The notes beneath the pieces are model-generated. The model was given only the letters and a program-made list of their open reading frames with translations, was not told where the DNA came from and searched no databases. A program made the position numbers and the translations under genes. A stretch of 63,757 nucleotides of DNA, from NCBI GenBank assembly GCA_938045275.1, contig CALIMV010000047.1:1-63757 (forward strand), read 5' to 3'. The stretch comes from an uncultured Granulosicoccaceae bacterium (GTDB lineage: Bacteria > Pseudomonadota > Gammaproteobacteria > Granulosicoccales > Granulosicoccaceae). Position 1 is the stretch's first letter; each line of letters starts with the position of its first letter. This document shows, piece by piece, positions 45,123 to 54,399 of the stretch.

Positions 45123-46004
45123 ATGAATGGCATTTTGTGGGGCTTAGCCGGTGCTGCATCTATAGGTGCATCGGATTGTATAGCTCGCGTTACGGCACAA
45201 CGGGTGTCATCCAGCATTCTTTTTCTAATCATTATGGGGCTGTCTTTGACGGTTCTGTCGATACAATTGTTATTGGTCGGCGATTGGCCAATTTGGCACT
45301 TTTGGGGTTGGACCGCTTCTGCAATTTCTGGTGTTTTGAATATTGTAGCGTTGTATTTTCTCTATAAAGCATTAACACACGGTCCGGTGGCCGTAGCATC
45401 GCCTGCAGCATCAACCTTTACGGTACTGCTGGTGCTTTTCAACATATTGGCTGGCGAACCTTGGTCATGGTTGCAGCTTGTGGCCATGATCGTTGTGTTT
45501 GTTGGTGTGGTCATGCTTGCACGACCAACTGCAATTGACGCAGAAGTTGAACACTACAATGCGCAATGGATTAGGGTAACGTTGTACTACGGTTTGGCAA
45601 CCGCACTGGCCGTTGCTTTTAGAATGTTTCTGGCGCAAGAGGCAGCATTGTTACTTGGCGCAATGCATGCGTTGTATCTGAACCGATTGTTTGCCTTACT
45701 TGGAACTTTGGTATTGATTGCCATAATCCTTGTTCGGCAGCAGAGCCTGAATTGGCCAAAAGGTCGAACAATTTGGCTGGTTTTGTTACAAGCTGTTTTT
45801 GAGACTGCTGCACTGGGTGCATTTCTTATTGGCTCAGCTGGTGGCGGGCGTATTTCCACAACAATCGGATTTTCTGCTTTTGCTGCTGCCACCGCCGTTT
45901 TTGCATGGATTTGGCTCGGCGAACGCATTGGTTGGCATCGAGGCTGCTGGATTTTAATTGTTGGATTTGGAGTAATGCTGGCTGTAGCCGGAAATGTAAG
46001 CTAG
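45123..46004 (+). CDS. EamA/DMT-family transporter
   Basis: The 293-residue protein starts at ATG 45123; a GTG at 45111 is a possible earlier start and neither has a strong ribosome site. Ten hydrophobic helices form two EamA repeats (LWGLAGAASIGASDCIAR at the start, TTIGFSAFAAATAVFAWIWL near the end). It is a metabolite exporter or exchanger of unknown substrate and the first of three same-strand genes with very short gaps: this transporter, an Atg22-like MFS carrier and an amidase. Confidence 0.78.
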   Translation: MNGILWGLAGAASIGASDCIARVTAQRVSSSILFLIIMGLSLTVLSIQLLLVGDWPIWHFWGWTASAISGVLNIVALYFLYKALTHGPVAVASPAASTFTVLLVLFNILAGEPWSWLQLVAMIVVFVGVVMLARPTAIDAEVEHYNAQWIRVTLYYGLATALAVAFRMFLAQEAALLLGAMHALYLNRLFALLGTLVLIAIILVRQQSLNWPKGRTIWLVLLQAVFETAALGAFLIGSAGGGRISTTIGFSAFAAATAVFAWIWLGERIGWHRGCWILIVGFGVMLAVAGNVS

Positions 46005-46014
46005 CATCAGGGAT

Positions 46015-47277
46015 ATGACAACTAAAACAACTCGACAACAGTTCTCATGGGCGTTATACGACTGGGCAAATTCGGCGTTTGCTACAACCGTTATGGCAGG
46101 CTTTTTCCCGTTATTTTTCAAAAAGTATTGGGCATCAGATCTAGCGGTGGAGAGCAGTACTTTTTACCTGGGGCTGGCAAACTCAACCGCCAGTTTTATT
46201 ATTATGATTCTGGCGCCTGTTTTGGGTTCTATTGCCGACTCGAGTGGTACGCACAAACGTCTGCTAATCTGTTTTGCGATGCTTGGTGTGCTTGCCACAA
46301 CCAGTTTTTTCTTTATCTCTCAGGGAATGTGGCCGGTTGCCTGTGTGGTTTATGTGGTATCAATAATCGGATTTTCCGGTGCGAATGTGTTTTACGATGC
46401 GCTGCTCCCGATTCTGGCTCCTCGGTCTAAACACCACAGTTTGTCGGCATTGGGTTTTGCGCTGGGTTATCTTGGTGGTGGTGTGCTGTTTGCGATCAAT
46501 GTTGCGATGACGCTAAAACCGTCTGCATTTGGATTGGCAGATGCATCCGAGGCGGTGCGATGGTCGTTTTTGAGTGTTGGGATATGGTGGCTGGTATTTA
46601 CGTTGCCACTGCTTTTTACGATCAAAGATCGGCCCGAGTCGGCGAATTCAAACATCACTATCAAGAGTTCATTGCGCGATTTGATAGCAACTATAAAGCG
46701 AATATTCGCCGATCGAAACCTGGCACTTTTTTTGGTTGCATACTGGTTTTACATTGACGGTCTTGCCACTATTATAAGAATGGCCGTAGACTATGGCATG
46801 TCCATAGGTTTACCTTCTAATAGCCTTATTCTTGCGCTACTCATCGTACAATTTATTGGTTTTCCGGCTACTTTATTTTTTGGACGATTAGGGCGTAAAC
46901 GAGGTGCGAAGTTTGGGCTCTGGATTGCCCTTAGTGCCTATGTAATAGCCACATTCGCAGCAGCGTTTATGCAAACAGTAACGCACTTTTATTTGTTGGC
47001 TGTTGTTCTGGGGTTAGTACAAGGTGGCGTGCAGTCATTAAGCAGGTCGCTGTTCAGCCACCTAATCCCACCGGAACGAAGTGGTGAATATTTTGGATTT
47101 CTGAATATGTTGGGCAAGTCTGCAGCAGTATTGGGTCCGGTATTAGTTGGCGTGGTCGCCGTTCAATCGGGCAGTACACGCATTGGCATAGTCTCAGTTG
47201 TTGTCCTGTTTATCGTTGGTATGATTTTACTTAAATTTGTCGAAGAACCGATAACACGAGAATCTGAATTGGCGTGA
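46015..47277 (+). CDS. Atg22/UMF1-like MFS transporter
   Basis: The 420-residue protein begins with FSWALYDWANSAFATTVMAG, the signature of the UMF1 branch of major facilitator proteins that resemble yeast Atg22. About twelve hydrophobic segments follow, with the central loop of charged residues around residue 210. Vacuolar Atg22 exports amino acids, but bacterial UMF1 substrates are not known. It follows the DMT transporter after 10 bp and overlaps the amidase start by 4 nt (GTGA), so the three genes form an operon. Confidence 0.82.
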   Translation: MTTKTTRQQFSWALYDWANSAFATTVMAGFFPLFFKKYWASDLAVESSTFYLGLANSTASFIIMILAPVLGSIADSSGTHKRLLICFAMLGVLATTSFFFISQGMWPVACVVYVVSIIGFSGANVFYDALLPILAPRSKHHSLSALGFALGYLGGGVLFAINVAMTLKPSAFGLADASEAVRWSFLSVGIWWLVFTLPLLFTIKDRPESANSNITIKSSLRDLIATIKRIFADRNLALFLVAYWFYIDGLATIIRMAVDYGMSIGLPSNSLILALLIVQFIGFPATLFFGRLGRKRGAKFGLWIALSAYVIATFAAAFMQTVTHFYLLAVVLGLVQGGVQSLSRSLFSHLIPPERSGEYFGFLNMLGKSAAVLGPVLVGVVAVQSGSTRIGIVSVVVLFIVGMILLKFVEEPITRESELA

Positions 47278-48659
47278 ATGAACTAATCAAACAATCAGCT
47301 TGTGAAGTAGTAGCCAGGTTGAAATCCGGCGAAATATCCATTAAAGATTCGCTGGATGCCCTGCAGGAACGAATTGATGTAGTTGACGAAAAAGTCAATG
47401 CCTTACCTATTCGTTGTTTTGAACGCGCGGTTAAGCACGCTACAAAGCTACAAAGTTTGCCAATGGATGAACGTGGCGATTTGTGTGGGCTGCCGGTACC
47501 CATTAAAGACCTAACCGACGTTGAAGGCGTACGAACGACTCACGGCTCTATGGTTTTTTCACAACGCATTGCACCGACTTCAAATCAACTTGTTACTCGC
47601 ATAGAAAAAAACGGTGGTGTTGTCTATGCTAAATCCAATACACCTGAGTTTGGGGCAGGGGGCATAACTTTTAATGATGTTTTTGGTATCACTCGGTGTC
47701 CTCACGATTTATCCAAAACATCGGCTGGGTCGTCAGGTGGTGCTGCTGCATCATTGGCTTCTGGCACGGCATGGTTGGCGCACGGTTCTGATATGGCGGG
47801 TTCATTACGAACCCCTGCGGCGTTTTGTGGTGTGACCAGCCTGCGCCCATCGCCTGGTACGATACGCTCCGATTCATTGCACCTTCCGTACGACGTTTTA
47901 GGCGCTGATGGCCCTATGGCCAGAAATATTGCAGATCTAGCGCTGTTCGCTGATGCAATGCGAAATGAAAACGGTTTTACAATGCAACGGGCTGTCGATT
48001 CGGGCAAAGACATGTCGCTCAAGAACATTAAGGTTGCTGTAAGTTCTGACTTAGGCATAACGCAAATTGCAGATGATGTTAGCGAGTTGTTTCAACGCTT
48101 TGTGGATACACATTTGTCCAGCTGTAACCATATGGTCGAATGTGCACCAGAGCTTGAAGGTGTACACGAGTCTTTCGATGCTTTACGAGCGCAATTCTAT
48201 GCAACGAACATTGAGCCGTTTCTCGAAGAAAATCGACATATAATAAAACCTGAAGTGGTGTGGAACGCAGATCAAGGTCTGGCTTTAACATCATTGCAAT
48301 TGCGTGATGCTTTACGCACGCAGGGCCGTATTGTCAGAAACGCTGCGCAGTTTATGGATAGTGTCGATGTGCTGATTTGTCCTGCAACCAGCTTAACTTC
48401 CGTTTCGGCCGAAGTGCGCTATCCAGGTGATCAGGGTGACGTTGCGCTACCAGACTATTACCGTTGGTTGGCCATTGCTTATGCTACGACCATGACAACA
48501 CTGCCTATTATCACTATTCCAGTCGGTACAACAAACGATGGTCTACCCTTTGGCGTGCAACTTGTTGGAAAGCCATGGGGAGAGGCTGAACTGTTTAAAG
48601 TAGCAAATCTAATAGAGACACAAGTCGCGCGCAGTAGTTTGCCTGTCGATCCGAAATAG
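47274..48659 (+). CDS. Amidase (amidase signature family)
   Basis: This 461-residue amidase starts at GTG 47274, overlapping the transporter stop. The catalytic Ser-cisSer-Lys set is visible: Lys78 (VPIKDL), Ser154 in TSAGSSGGAAAS and Ser177 in SDMAGSLRTPA. Family members hydrolyse amides such as acylated amines and small carboxamides. Coupling to an MFS and a DMT transporter suggests that it acts on an imported amide or on a compound whose product is exported. The N-terminal helix (SACEVVARLKSGEISIKDS) is typical of the family. Confidence 0.87.
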   Translation: MNELIKQSACEVVARLKSGEISIKDSLDALQERIDVVDEKVNALPIRCFERAVKHATKLQSLPMDERGDLCGLPVPIKDLTDVEGVRTTHGSMVFSQRIAPTSNQLVTRIEKNGGVVYAKSNTPEFGAGGITFNDVFGITRCPHDLSKTSAGSSGGAAASLASGTAWLAHGSDMAGSLRTPAAFCGVTSLRPSPGTIRSDSLHLPYDVLGADGPMARNIADLALFADAMRNENGFTMQRAVDSGKDMSLKNIKVAVSSDLGITQIADDVSELFQRFVDTHLSSCNHMVECAPELEGVHESFDALRAQFYATNIEPFLEENRHIIKPEVVWNADQGLALTSLQLRDALRTQGRIVRNAAQFMDSVDVLICPATSLTSVSAEVRYPGDQGDVALPDYYRWLAIAYATTMTTLPIITIPVGTTNDGLPFGVQLVGKPWGEAELFKVANLIETQVARSSLPVDPK

Positions 48660-48742
48660 AGTCTTGTGATAATGAGTAGTTCGCCTAGCACATGCTAATG
48701 CTCTTTTAATGTCCGATTCAATGGGCATAGCCAGGGGAGGGT

Positions 48743-50461
48743 TCAAGATCGCCATTGTCGTTCTGCATTGTCCCAGGCTTCTAGTGGCTGCAGGTCAGGC
48801 ACCCAAGCAAGCCCGGTTTTGCCATCAGACGATCGTGCATCGGGGCTGATCACAACATCAAGCAATGCTGGCCTATTAGATAATGCTCGCTCGATGGCAG
48901 GTGCCAGATCTTCTGCGCGTTCTACCCGCTCAGCGTGCATTCCGAAACCTCGCGCCATGGCAGCGTGGTCGGCCACTTGCAATTGGGTACCCACCACTTT
49001 GCCGTGATTGTCGCTTTGATCATGTACCTCGATCTGCCAGGCTCCGTTGTTTGCCACGACAATTAATATCGGCGCATCATGACGAACGGCTGTGTCAATT
49101 TCCATTGCGTTAAAACCGAATGCTCCATCACCTGTCGCAACGATAACCTGCCTGTTTGGTAGTGCGAGGCTTGCAGCGATACCAAACGGGGTGCCAACAC
49201 CAATACAGCCCAATGAGCCGGGGTCGAGGTATGTTGAACAGTTTAGCCCGATCCGGGCAAAGCTTAAAAAATCACCACCATCTGCTACCACCACGGCATT
49301 GGGTTGCATTTGTTGCTGCAGTTCATGAAGCAGTCGATTGGGGTGTATACGACCTTGATCATCAGAGGGTGCAGTGGCCATTGAGTTGTTAAGCTTTTCG
49401 GCTCGCTCCATGTGTTTGATACGCAATCCATCGGCCCACTTGCGATCAACTGACGCGATACGATTGCCAGCTGCCTGTACAATCGCGTTGAGCGTTGCCG
49501 CAGGTTGCGCAAGAATTTCCACATCACCACGACGGTTATCGCGCAACTCACCTGTGGTATCGCTAATGCGGATAAATCGAGCATCTCCGAATACGGCAGG
49601 GGAGCCATAGGCAAGCTGAAAATCCAACCGGCGACCGATAGTCACCACAACATCAGACTGGCTCATCACAGCACCACGCATGGCGGTGACCACGCTTGGG
49701 TGGGTATCCGGAATCAATCCCTTACTCTCACCGGTATCGAGATAAACCGCACCGAGTTTATCCAGCAGGGCAATGAGTTCCGCACCGGCTGTTCGCGCAC
49801 CTCGGCCGGAGATGATCAATGGTTTTTTTGCCGACCAAAGTGCGTTCACCGCTTGGTTAACAGCATCAGGGTCAGGTTGAACATTGGCAGGGGATTTGGG
49901 CCGAAAATACTCGGGCAACTGCACCGATTTCGGAACATCAGCTCGCAGTGTATCGGTTGGAAAATCGATAAACACAGGCCCGGGATCGCCACCGTCACCC
50001 AATGCGCTGGAAACCGCTTCGTCTAATTGAGACAGCACCAGTTCGGGTTCTGTCAGTGTTCTGGCAAACCGAGTAATGGGTCGGACCATATCGACATGTG
50101 GCAGATCTTGCAAACTACCTCGATGACTCTGTGGCAGTGGTGGGCGACCGCACAATACCAATAAAGGTGCGCGAGCGATGTGCGCATTGGCTATGCCAGT
50201 CATCGCGTTGGTCATACCGGGTCCAGCCGTTACTAGAGCCACGCCAACACGACCCGTAAGTTCTCCGTAGGCATGCGCCATATACACAGCAGCGCGTTCA
50301 TCCCGCACATCGATTATGTCGATACCTTCGGCATCTACTCGCATCCAGATTGGCATGATGTGGCCACCGCATAACGCGAACAGGCGATCAACTTGCCTCT
50401 CTTTTAGAAAGCGGGCGACAACGCCTGCCACGGTATTTGGTGTTAGAGCGGGTGGAGACAT
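48743..50461 (-). CDS. Thiamine-pyrophosphate-dependent enzyme, acetolactate synthase/2-hydroxyacyl-CoA lyase-like
   Basis: The 572-residue enzyme has the three TPP-fold domains: the activating glutamate in DVRDERAAVYMAHAYGEL (Glu55), AGPGMTNAMTGIANA, a central domain, and the cofactor motif GDGAFGFNAME...NNGAWQIE. It resembles the branch with acetolactate synthase, oxalyl-CoA decarboxylase and 2-hydroxyacyl-CoA lyase. The upstream gene, an AMP-forming acyl-CoA synthetase, ends 24 bp before its start. Activation by the ligase then C-C cleavage or decarboxylation by this enzyme is the likely pathway. No regulatory small subunit of acetolactate synthase is present, and the exact reaction is open. 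Confidence 0.8.
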   Translation of the reverse strand: MSPPALTPNTVAGVVARFLKERQVDRLFALCGGHIMPIWMRVDAEGIDIIDVRDERAAVYMAHAYGELTGRVGVALVTAGPGMTNAMTGIANAHIARAPLLVLCGRPPLPQSHRGSLQDLPHVDMVRPITRFARTLTEPELVLSQLDEAVSSALGDGGDPGPVFIDFPTDTLRADVPKSVQLPEYFRPKSPANVQPDPDAVNQAVNALWSAKKPLIISGRGARTAGAELIALLDKLGAVYLDTGESKGLIPDTHPSVVTAMRGAVMSQSDVVVTIGRRLDFQLAYGSPAVFGDARFIRISDTTGELRDNRRGDVEILAQPAATLNAIVQAAGNRIASVDRKWADGLRIKHMERAEKLNNSMATAPSDDQGRIHPNRLLHELQQQMQPNAVVVADGGDFLSFARIGLNCSTYLDPGSLGCIGVGTPFGIAASLALPNRQVIVATGDGAFGFNAMEIDTAVRHDAPILIVVANNGAWQIEVHDQSDNHGKVVGTQLQVADHAAMARGFGMHAERVERAEDLAPAIERALSNRPALLDVVISPDARSSDGKTGLAWVPDLQPLEAWDNAERQWRS

Positions 50462-50485
50462 AGGCTAGTTTCCCTCGTGCTGGTT

Positions 50486-52096
50486 TTAATCAATTGTTGA
50501 ATCCGTTCGGTTCATAGATAGAGCGTGGGTGTCATAGTGATCAGTGGCCAACCGTGATCGCAGCTCACGATGTAAAATTTTGCCGGTTGCATTGCGGGGC
50601 ATCTCTTCTGGTTTTAAAAACACGATCTCTCGTGGTCGCTTGTATCCTGCTATGTGTTCTTTGCCCCATTGCAGAATTTCTTGCGAACTGGCATTGGCAT
50701 CTGCCCGCAATACTACCGCCGCGGTTACTCGTTCCCCCCACAGTGGATCATGTTGCCCGATGACGGCTACATCGCTAATCAAAGGATGGGCGCCAAGCAG
50801 CGCTTCAACCTCTGAGGGATAAACGTTTTCTCCGCCGGAGATAATGACATTCTTTTTTCGATCAATCAGGCGAATGAAACCATCGTCATTGCGTTGCGCG
50901 ATGTCTCCCACAGACAAATACTTTTCGCGAAAAGCGGCTGCTGTGGCTTCTGGTTGTTGCCAGTAACCAACAAAACAATACGGCCCACATGAATACAACT
51001 CGCCGGGTGTACCATCTGGTACTTCATCGCCGTTGTCATCAAGCAGCTTAATGGGTTGGGAGCCAACCACTTCTCGCCCGACTGTGCCCAGCTTGTCAAA
51101 CTGTTCATGTGGATGCAGCATGGTTACCCATCCCGCTTCGGTCGAACCGTAGAGTTCGAAGAGTCCGGAGTTTGGGAACATCTCCATGATCGCTCGTTTC
51201 GTATCTGGCCGTGCCGGGGCCGATGAAATCATCAGCTTCTCGACGCGTGTATAGTCCGCGTGGACTTGTTGGTGTCGTTGCGCTTCGAGCATTAGCGTGT
51301 AGTGCGTCGGTACGAGGGAGGTGAAACTGGCGCCGGTTTGAGCAAAGGTGCGTAAACACAAATCGGGATCGAAACTTGGGCGCGAGAAAATAGTCACGCT
51401 CGCGCCACAGTGAATAAAGGCTGTGAAGAAGTTAAGCGAGTTTGCATGACACATGGGCATGACCAACAACGCGTTGTCGTCTCGCTGCAGCTGGAGCTCG
51501 ATCGCTGTCATTAAAGCAAGCATCGTCATACCGCGATGGCTGCGAATGGCACCTTTGGGTTGACCCGTTGTACCCGAGGTATACATGATGCACCACGCAT
51601 CGTCTGTGTGGACAACAGCAGGGCAGGTTGTATTGCGACCTTTGTTTAAAAACGATTCGTAGTCGAGGTATCCGCTAAAAGGTGTATTGTCAGAAATCGC
51701 AATTAACCGTTGTGTGCAGATGCCAAGGTTGTCACGGATAGGTTCAATGATGTCGATGAGCGCATGTTCCACTATAAGTGCTGATGCGGCACAGTGCGTC
51801 AAAATAAACTCTGCTTCGCGAGTCGTTAACCGAAAATTAATGGGTACCGCTATCAGGCCTGCTTTGCTAAGTGCCGCATAGATTTCCACCCATTCAATTC
51901 GATTGTAAGCAAGCAATGCTACACGTTGGCCAGGCTCCAATCCTAACCCGAGGAGGGCATTAGCTAATTGATTGGCACGTGCGTTTAACTGCCTGTAGCT
52001 CAGTGCTTTGTCTAAATCTTGGGCGGCTATTTTTTCTGGTTGGAGGCGCGAGTGTGTCGTGAGTACTTGTCCAAGCGTTAGCGGATTAACAATCAC
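50486..52096 (-). CDS. AMP-forming acyl-CoA synthetase (class I adenylate-forming)
   Basis: This 536-residue enzyme starts at a GTG (52096). The AMP-binding loop is IMYTSGTTGQPKGAIRSH, the motif YGSTEAGW follows, and the C-terminal PRNATGKILHREL holds the catalytic lysine. It activates a carboxylic acid of unknown identity to the CoA thioester. It is upstream of and probably co-transcribed with the TPP enzyme. The GntR regulator 138 bp upstream on the same strand may control both. Confidence 0.85.
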   Translation of the reverse strand: MIVNPLTLGQVLTTHSRLQPEKIAAQDLDKALSYRQLNARANQLANALLGLGLEPGQRVALLAYNRIEWVEIYAALSKAGLIAVPINFRLTTREAEFILTHCAASALIVEHALIDIIEPIRDNLGICTQRLIAISDNTPFSGYLDYESFLNKGRNTTCPAVVHTDDAWCIMYTSGTTGQPKGAIRSHRGMTMLALMTAIELQLQRDDNALLVMPMCHANSLNFFTAFIHCGASVTIFSRPSFDPDLCLRTFAQTGASFTSLVPTHYTLMLEAQRHQQVHADYTRVEKLMISSAPARPDTKRAIMEMFPNSGLFELYGSTEAGWVTMLHPHEQFDKLGTVGREVVGSQPIKLLDDNGDEVPDGTPGELYSCGPYCFVGYWQQPEATAAAFREKYLSVGDIAQRNDDGFIRLIDRKKNVIISGGENVYPSEVEALLGAHPLISDVAVIGQHDPLWGERVTAAVVLRADANASSQEILQWGKEHIAGYKRPREIVFLKPEEMPRNATGKILHRELRSRLATDHYDTHALSMNRTDSTID

Positions 52097-52233
52097 GTTA
52101 ATTGCACCGTACTACAAAAAGTGACAACAATGAGTTATGCGGACAACGGGTATAAACAAATCATCAGGAACAATTGTTATTCGGTAAGGTGTTCGAATTG
52201 ATACTCGGTAAATCAGCTGTCCTGGATTTACAT

Positions 52234-52950
52234 TCATCTTCGAACGCCTACTCTTTGAGTGCTATTTGAGAATTCGTTGTCTGCCGTCAACTCATTGATC
52301 AATGCTTCACTGGCATTGACGATATGATGTTCGGCAAGATTGTCTGCATTGTTGGCATCACCCGAAACGATCGCTTTTAAAATCGACTCGTGCTGCTGCC
52401 ATATTGAGGTAGGTGGCTGCGCGCGTCGCAATATGTCGCCCATTACCCGACGTAGAAAACGCCAATGCGTTTCAGCCGTCGATGCGATCAGCGGATTACC
52501 TGATATTGTGTAGATATATGAATGAAACTCTATATCGAGTCTGATCATGTCCTTGACAGCCTCTTTGGCTACCGCCTCAGAGCCTGCATCAATAATTCGC
52601 TGTCCTTTGTCAGTTACCACTTTCGCTTTAAGCGTTTTGTCTGCAATACGTTGCGCGGCGAGACGTGCAGCCAGGCGATCTAGTGAGCTTCGAATTTCGT
52701 AGTGCGAGCGCATCCTCGACAAATCGAGGGCAGGTACACAAAGTCCGCGGCCAGGCGCTTCTTCCAACAACCCGTCGCCTTTGAGTCTGGCCAGAGCCTG
52801 CTGAATGGGTTGGCGTGATACACCCAGTTGCTCTGCCAACTCCTCCTGAATCAGAGGAGTGCCGGCTGGCACCGACCCTTCGCAGATCTCATCCAGCAAA
52901 ATCTGATAAGCCTGTTCAGCACGGCTTTGTGGTACGGATAATCGTTTCAT
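52234..52950 (-). CDS. GntR-family (FCD/FadR-type) transcriptional regulator
   Basis: I start at ATG 52950; the TTG just before it is unlikely. The 238-residue protein has an N-terminal winged helix (YQILLDEICEGSVPAGTPL, then QEELAEQLGVSRQPIQQAL, about 11-48) and an FCD ligand domain (about 80-230, IRSSLDRLAARLAAQRIAD). FCD regulators often sense organic acids or acyl-CoAs. It likely controls the acyl-CoA synthetase-TPP operon just downstream. A 12-bp palindrome lies 13 bp before its start, compatible with autoregulation. Confidence 0.85.
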   Translation of the reverse strand: MKRLSVPQSRAEQAYQILLDEICEGSVPAGTPLIQEELAEQLGVSRQPIQQALARLKGDGLLEEAPGRGLCVPALDLSRMRSHYEIRSSLDRLAARLAAQRIADKTLKAKVVTDKGQRIIDAGSEAVAKEAVKDMIRLDIEFHSYIYTISGNPLIASTAETHWRFLRRVMGDILRRAQPPTSIWQQHESILKAIVSGDANNADNLAEHHIVNASEALINELTADNEFSNSTQRVGVRR

Positions 52951-52962
52951 CAATCTTTGAAC

Positions 52963-52974
52963 TCTGAATTCAGA
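52963..52974. promoter_or_regulatory. 12-bp palindrome upstream of the GntR gene
   Basis: TCTGAATTCAGA is a perfect palindrome 13-24 bp upstream of the GntR start, followed by TACTGTACA. FCD-type regulators bind short palindromes, so this is a possible autoregulatory operator. Confidence 0.35.
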
Positions 52975-53359
52975 ATACTGTACAACAGGTTGATTTCAGT
53001 TTCAAGAATCTGGTGTTACGAAATATCGAAGTTCCTTGTTTTACGTCTGCGTCAGATCTAGAGCGAGGTAAACGTAAGGATATTGGGTGGTTCTGGAATG
53101 TTACGGAGCCGGGACTTTAATGGCTCGATTGGTTAACACACAATCAGTACGTTAAAACACTGATGCTTAAACTGAAGGGAAGGATAAATTACTGGCTGAC
53201 TTCAAGTGCGCTTTCATATTGTTAAATGCGGCGAATATTGGTTGGGTACCAATGCCTTTTGCACAGACAGGGTCGTACAAATCATCGACAACTTTGGATG
53301 TTATGTCCAAAACGCTTGCTTGTACCAAGGCGAACCAGTGCGCTAATAGAAAAGTATTC

Positions 53360-53385
53360 AGCCTAAATTGAAAGCCAATTAGGCT
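53360..53385 (-). terminator. Hairpin downstream of the small membrane-protein gene
   Basis: AGCCTAAATTG and CAATTAGGCT can pair over ten positions with one bulged A. It is 25 bp past the stop of the minus-strand membrane protein. On that strand it is followed by GAATACTTTTC, a weak T-run. Confidence 0.45.
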
Positions 53386-53410
53386 GTACCAGTAGCATTA
53401 AGTCATGGCA

Positions 53411-53773
53411 CTATAATTCGGCCAACAAGCTAGCGCAGGCTTTGGCAACACCATCGGTAGCTTTATCACTACCAGGCAGAACGTCCCATCCGCCATCTTT
53501 GATGAAGCTGGTGCGTTTGTAAGAACTTAGTTCGACCAGTGCAGCAAGATTCGTATCAGCTTCAGATGAAGTTTGGAAATTGTTAACGCAGATGGGTGCC
53601 AAAGAAGTAACAAGCGCTTCACTTGTCTGTTCTTCCGCCATACGGGCAGATGTTGAGCCTAGAGTCCATCCGCCCCAATTAAAACCGACAACCATGGCCA
53701 AAACAGCACCAAAAACTGTGCCTTGTAGGAGACGGACGATCGATTCTCCTTTAAATAAAGCAGGTAGAGCCAT
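53411..53773 (-). CDS. Small single-helix membrane protein, function unknown
   Basis: The 120-residue protein has one transmembrane segment near the N-terminus (VRLLQGTVFGAVLAMVVGFNWGG) and an extracytoplasmic region with two cysteines (APICVNNF and KACASLL). The FKGESIVRLLQGTVFGAV start is shared by uncharacterised proteins of proteobacteria. No motif suggests an enzyme. It is monocistronic, between gene-poor DNA and a transposase remnant. Start at ATG 53773. Confidence 0.7.
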   Translation of the reverse strand: MALPALFKGESIVRLLQGTVFGAVLAMVVGFNWGGWTLGSTSARMAEEQTSEALVTSLAPICVNNFQTSSEADTNLAALVELSSYKRTSFIKDGGWDVLPGSDKATDGVAKACASLLAEL

Positions 53774-53940
53774 AACATTTCTCGAAATGAATATAGAGAG
53801 GGCCTGTACACTCAGAATTAAGTGGCAGGTGGATTCACTGTGTGGCAGGACTATGGAGGCTTTGTAAGATTAAAGCAATGTTTTTTAAAAATCATTTTCA
53901 TATTGGCCGATATGCTAGGTGAATTTGAGTCGCTTTATCC

Positions 53941-54399
53941 TTGGCCATTTGTGTGGCGCAATTATCTGCAAACGGCCACCTGGCGGCAGTATCGCAAAAG
54001 AAGTACGGTTACCGAGCCGATAAAAGTTGCGCTGCTAGGCACCAATTGTTCAAACAACTGAGCCCATTCATTGATGACAAAGCGTGTATCCATACTGATG
54101 AACACAAGCGCTACCCGGCTGTTTTCAAGAAACACATACCCAAAGCATTACACCGACAATACAAAAGCACCCAAGGCTGCGTCACAGGTCAGGGAGAACT
54201 TAAATAGACGCAGTTCGACCCACTGTTCAGCGTGAATCACACCCTGGCCATGTTGCGGTACAAGATCAACCGATTAGCTCGTCGAACCTGGTTTACAACC
54301 AAGCTAAATGATCGGCTTGATGATCATGTGGCGTTGTATGTCGATATGCACAATCGACATTTGATTGACTCTGGGGTGACGCGAATGGTGTCTTGCTAA
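53941..54399 (+). pseudogene. Decayed transposase remnant with in-frame amber stop
   Basis: One frame reads ALSLAICVAQLSANGHLAAV through DDKACIHTDEHKRYPAVF and GQGELK, an amber codon at 54205-54207, then TQFDPLFSVNHTLAMLRY and RLARRTWFTTK, ending at TAA 54397. The DEHKRYP aspartate and the GQGELK-x-FDPLFSxNH pattern resemble DDE-type transposases. The start is missing: upstream material (GEFESL, about 53915) is in another frame, consistent with a deletion plus frameshift. A 9-bp direct repeat (TAAGTGGCA) occurs at 53819 and 54397, possibly by chance. It is not functional and the IS family is not assigned. Confidence 0.55.

Larger units (their letters stand above)
52951..53410. other. Intergenic region between the GntR gene and a small membrane-protein gene
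   Basis: About 460 bp with no convincing coding frame. It holds the palindrome TCTGAATTCAGA (52963-52974) before the GntR start and a hairpin (53360-53385) after the membrane-protein gene. The rest shows nothing recognisable. Confidence 0.5.
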
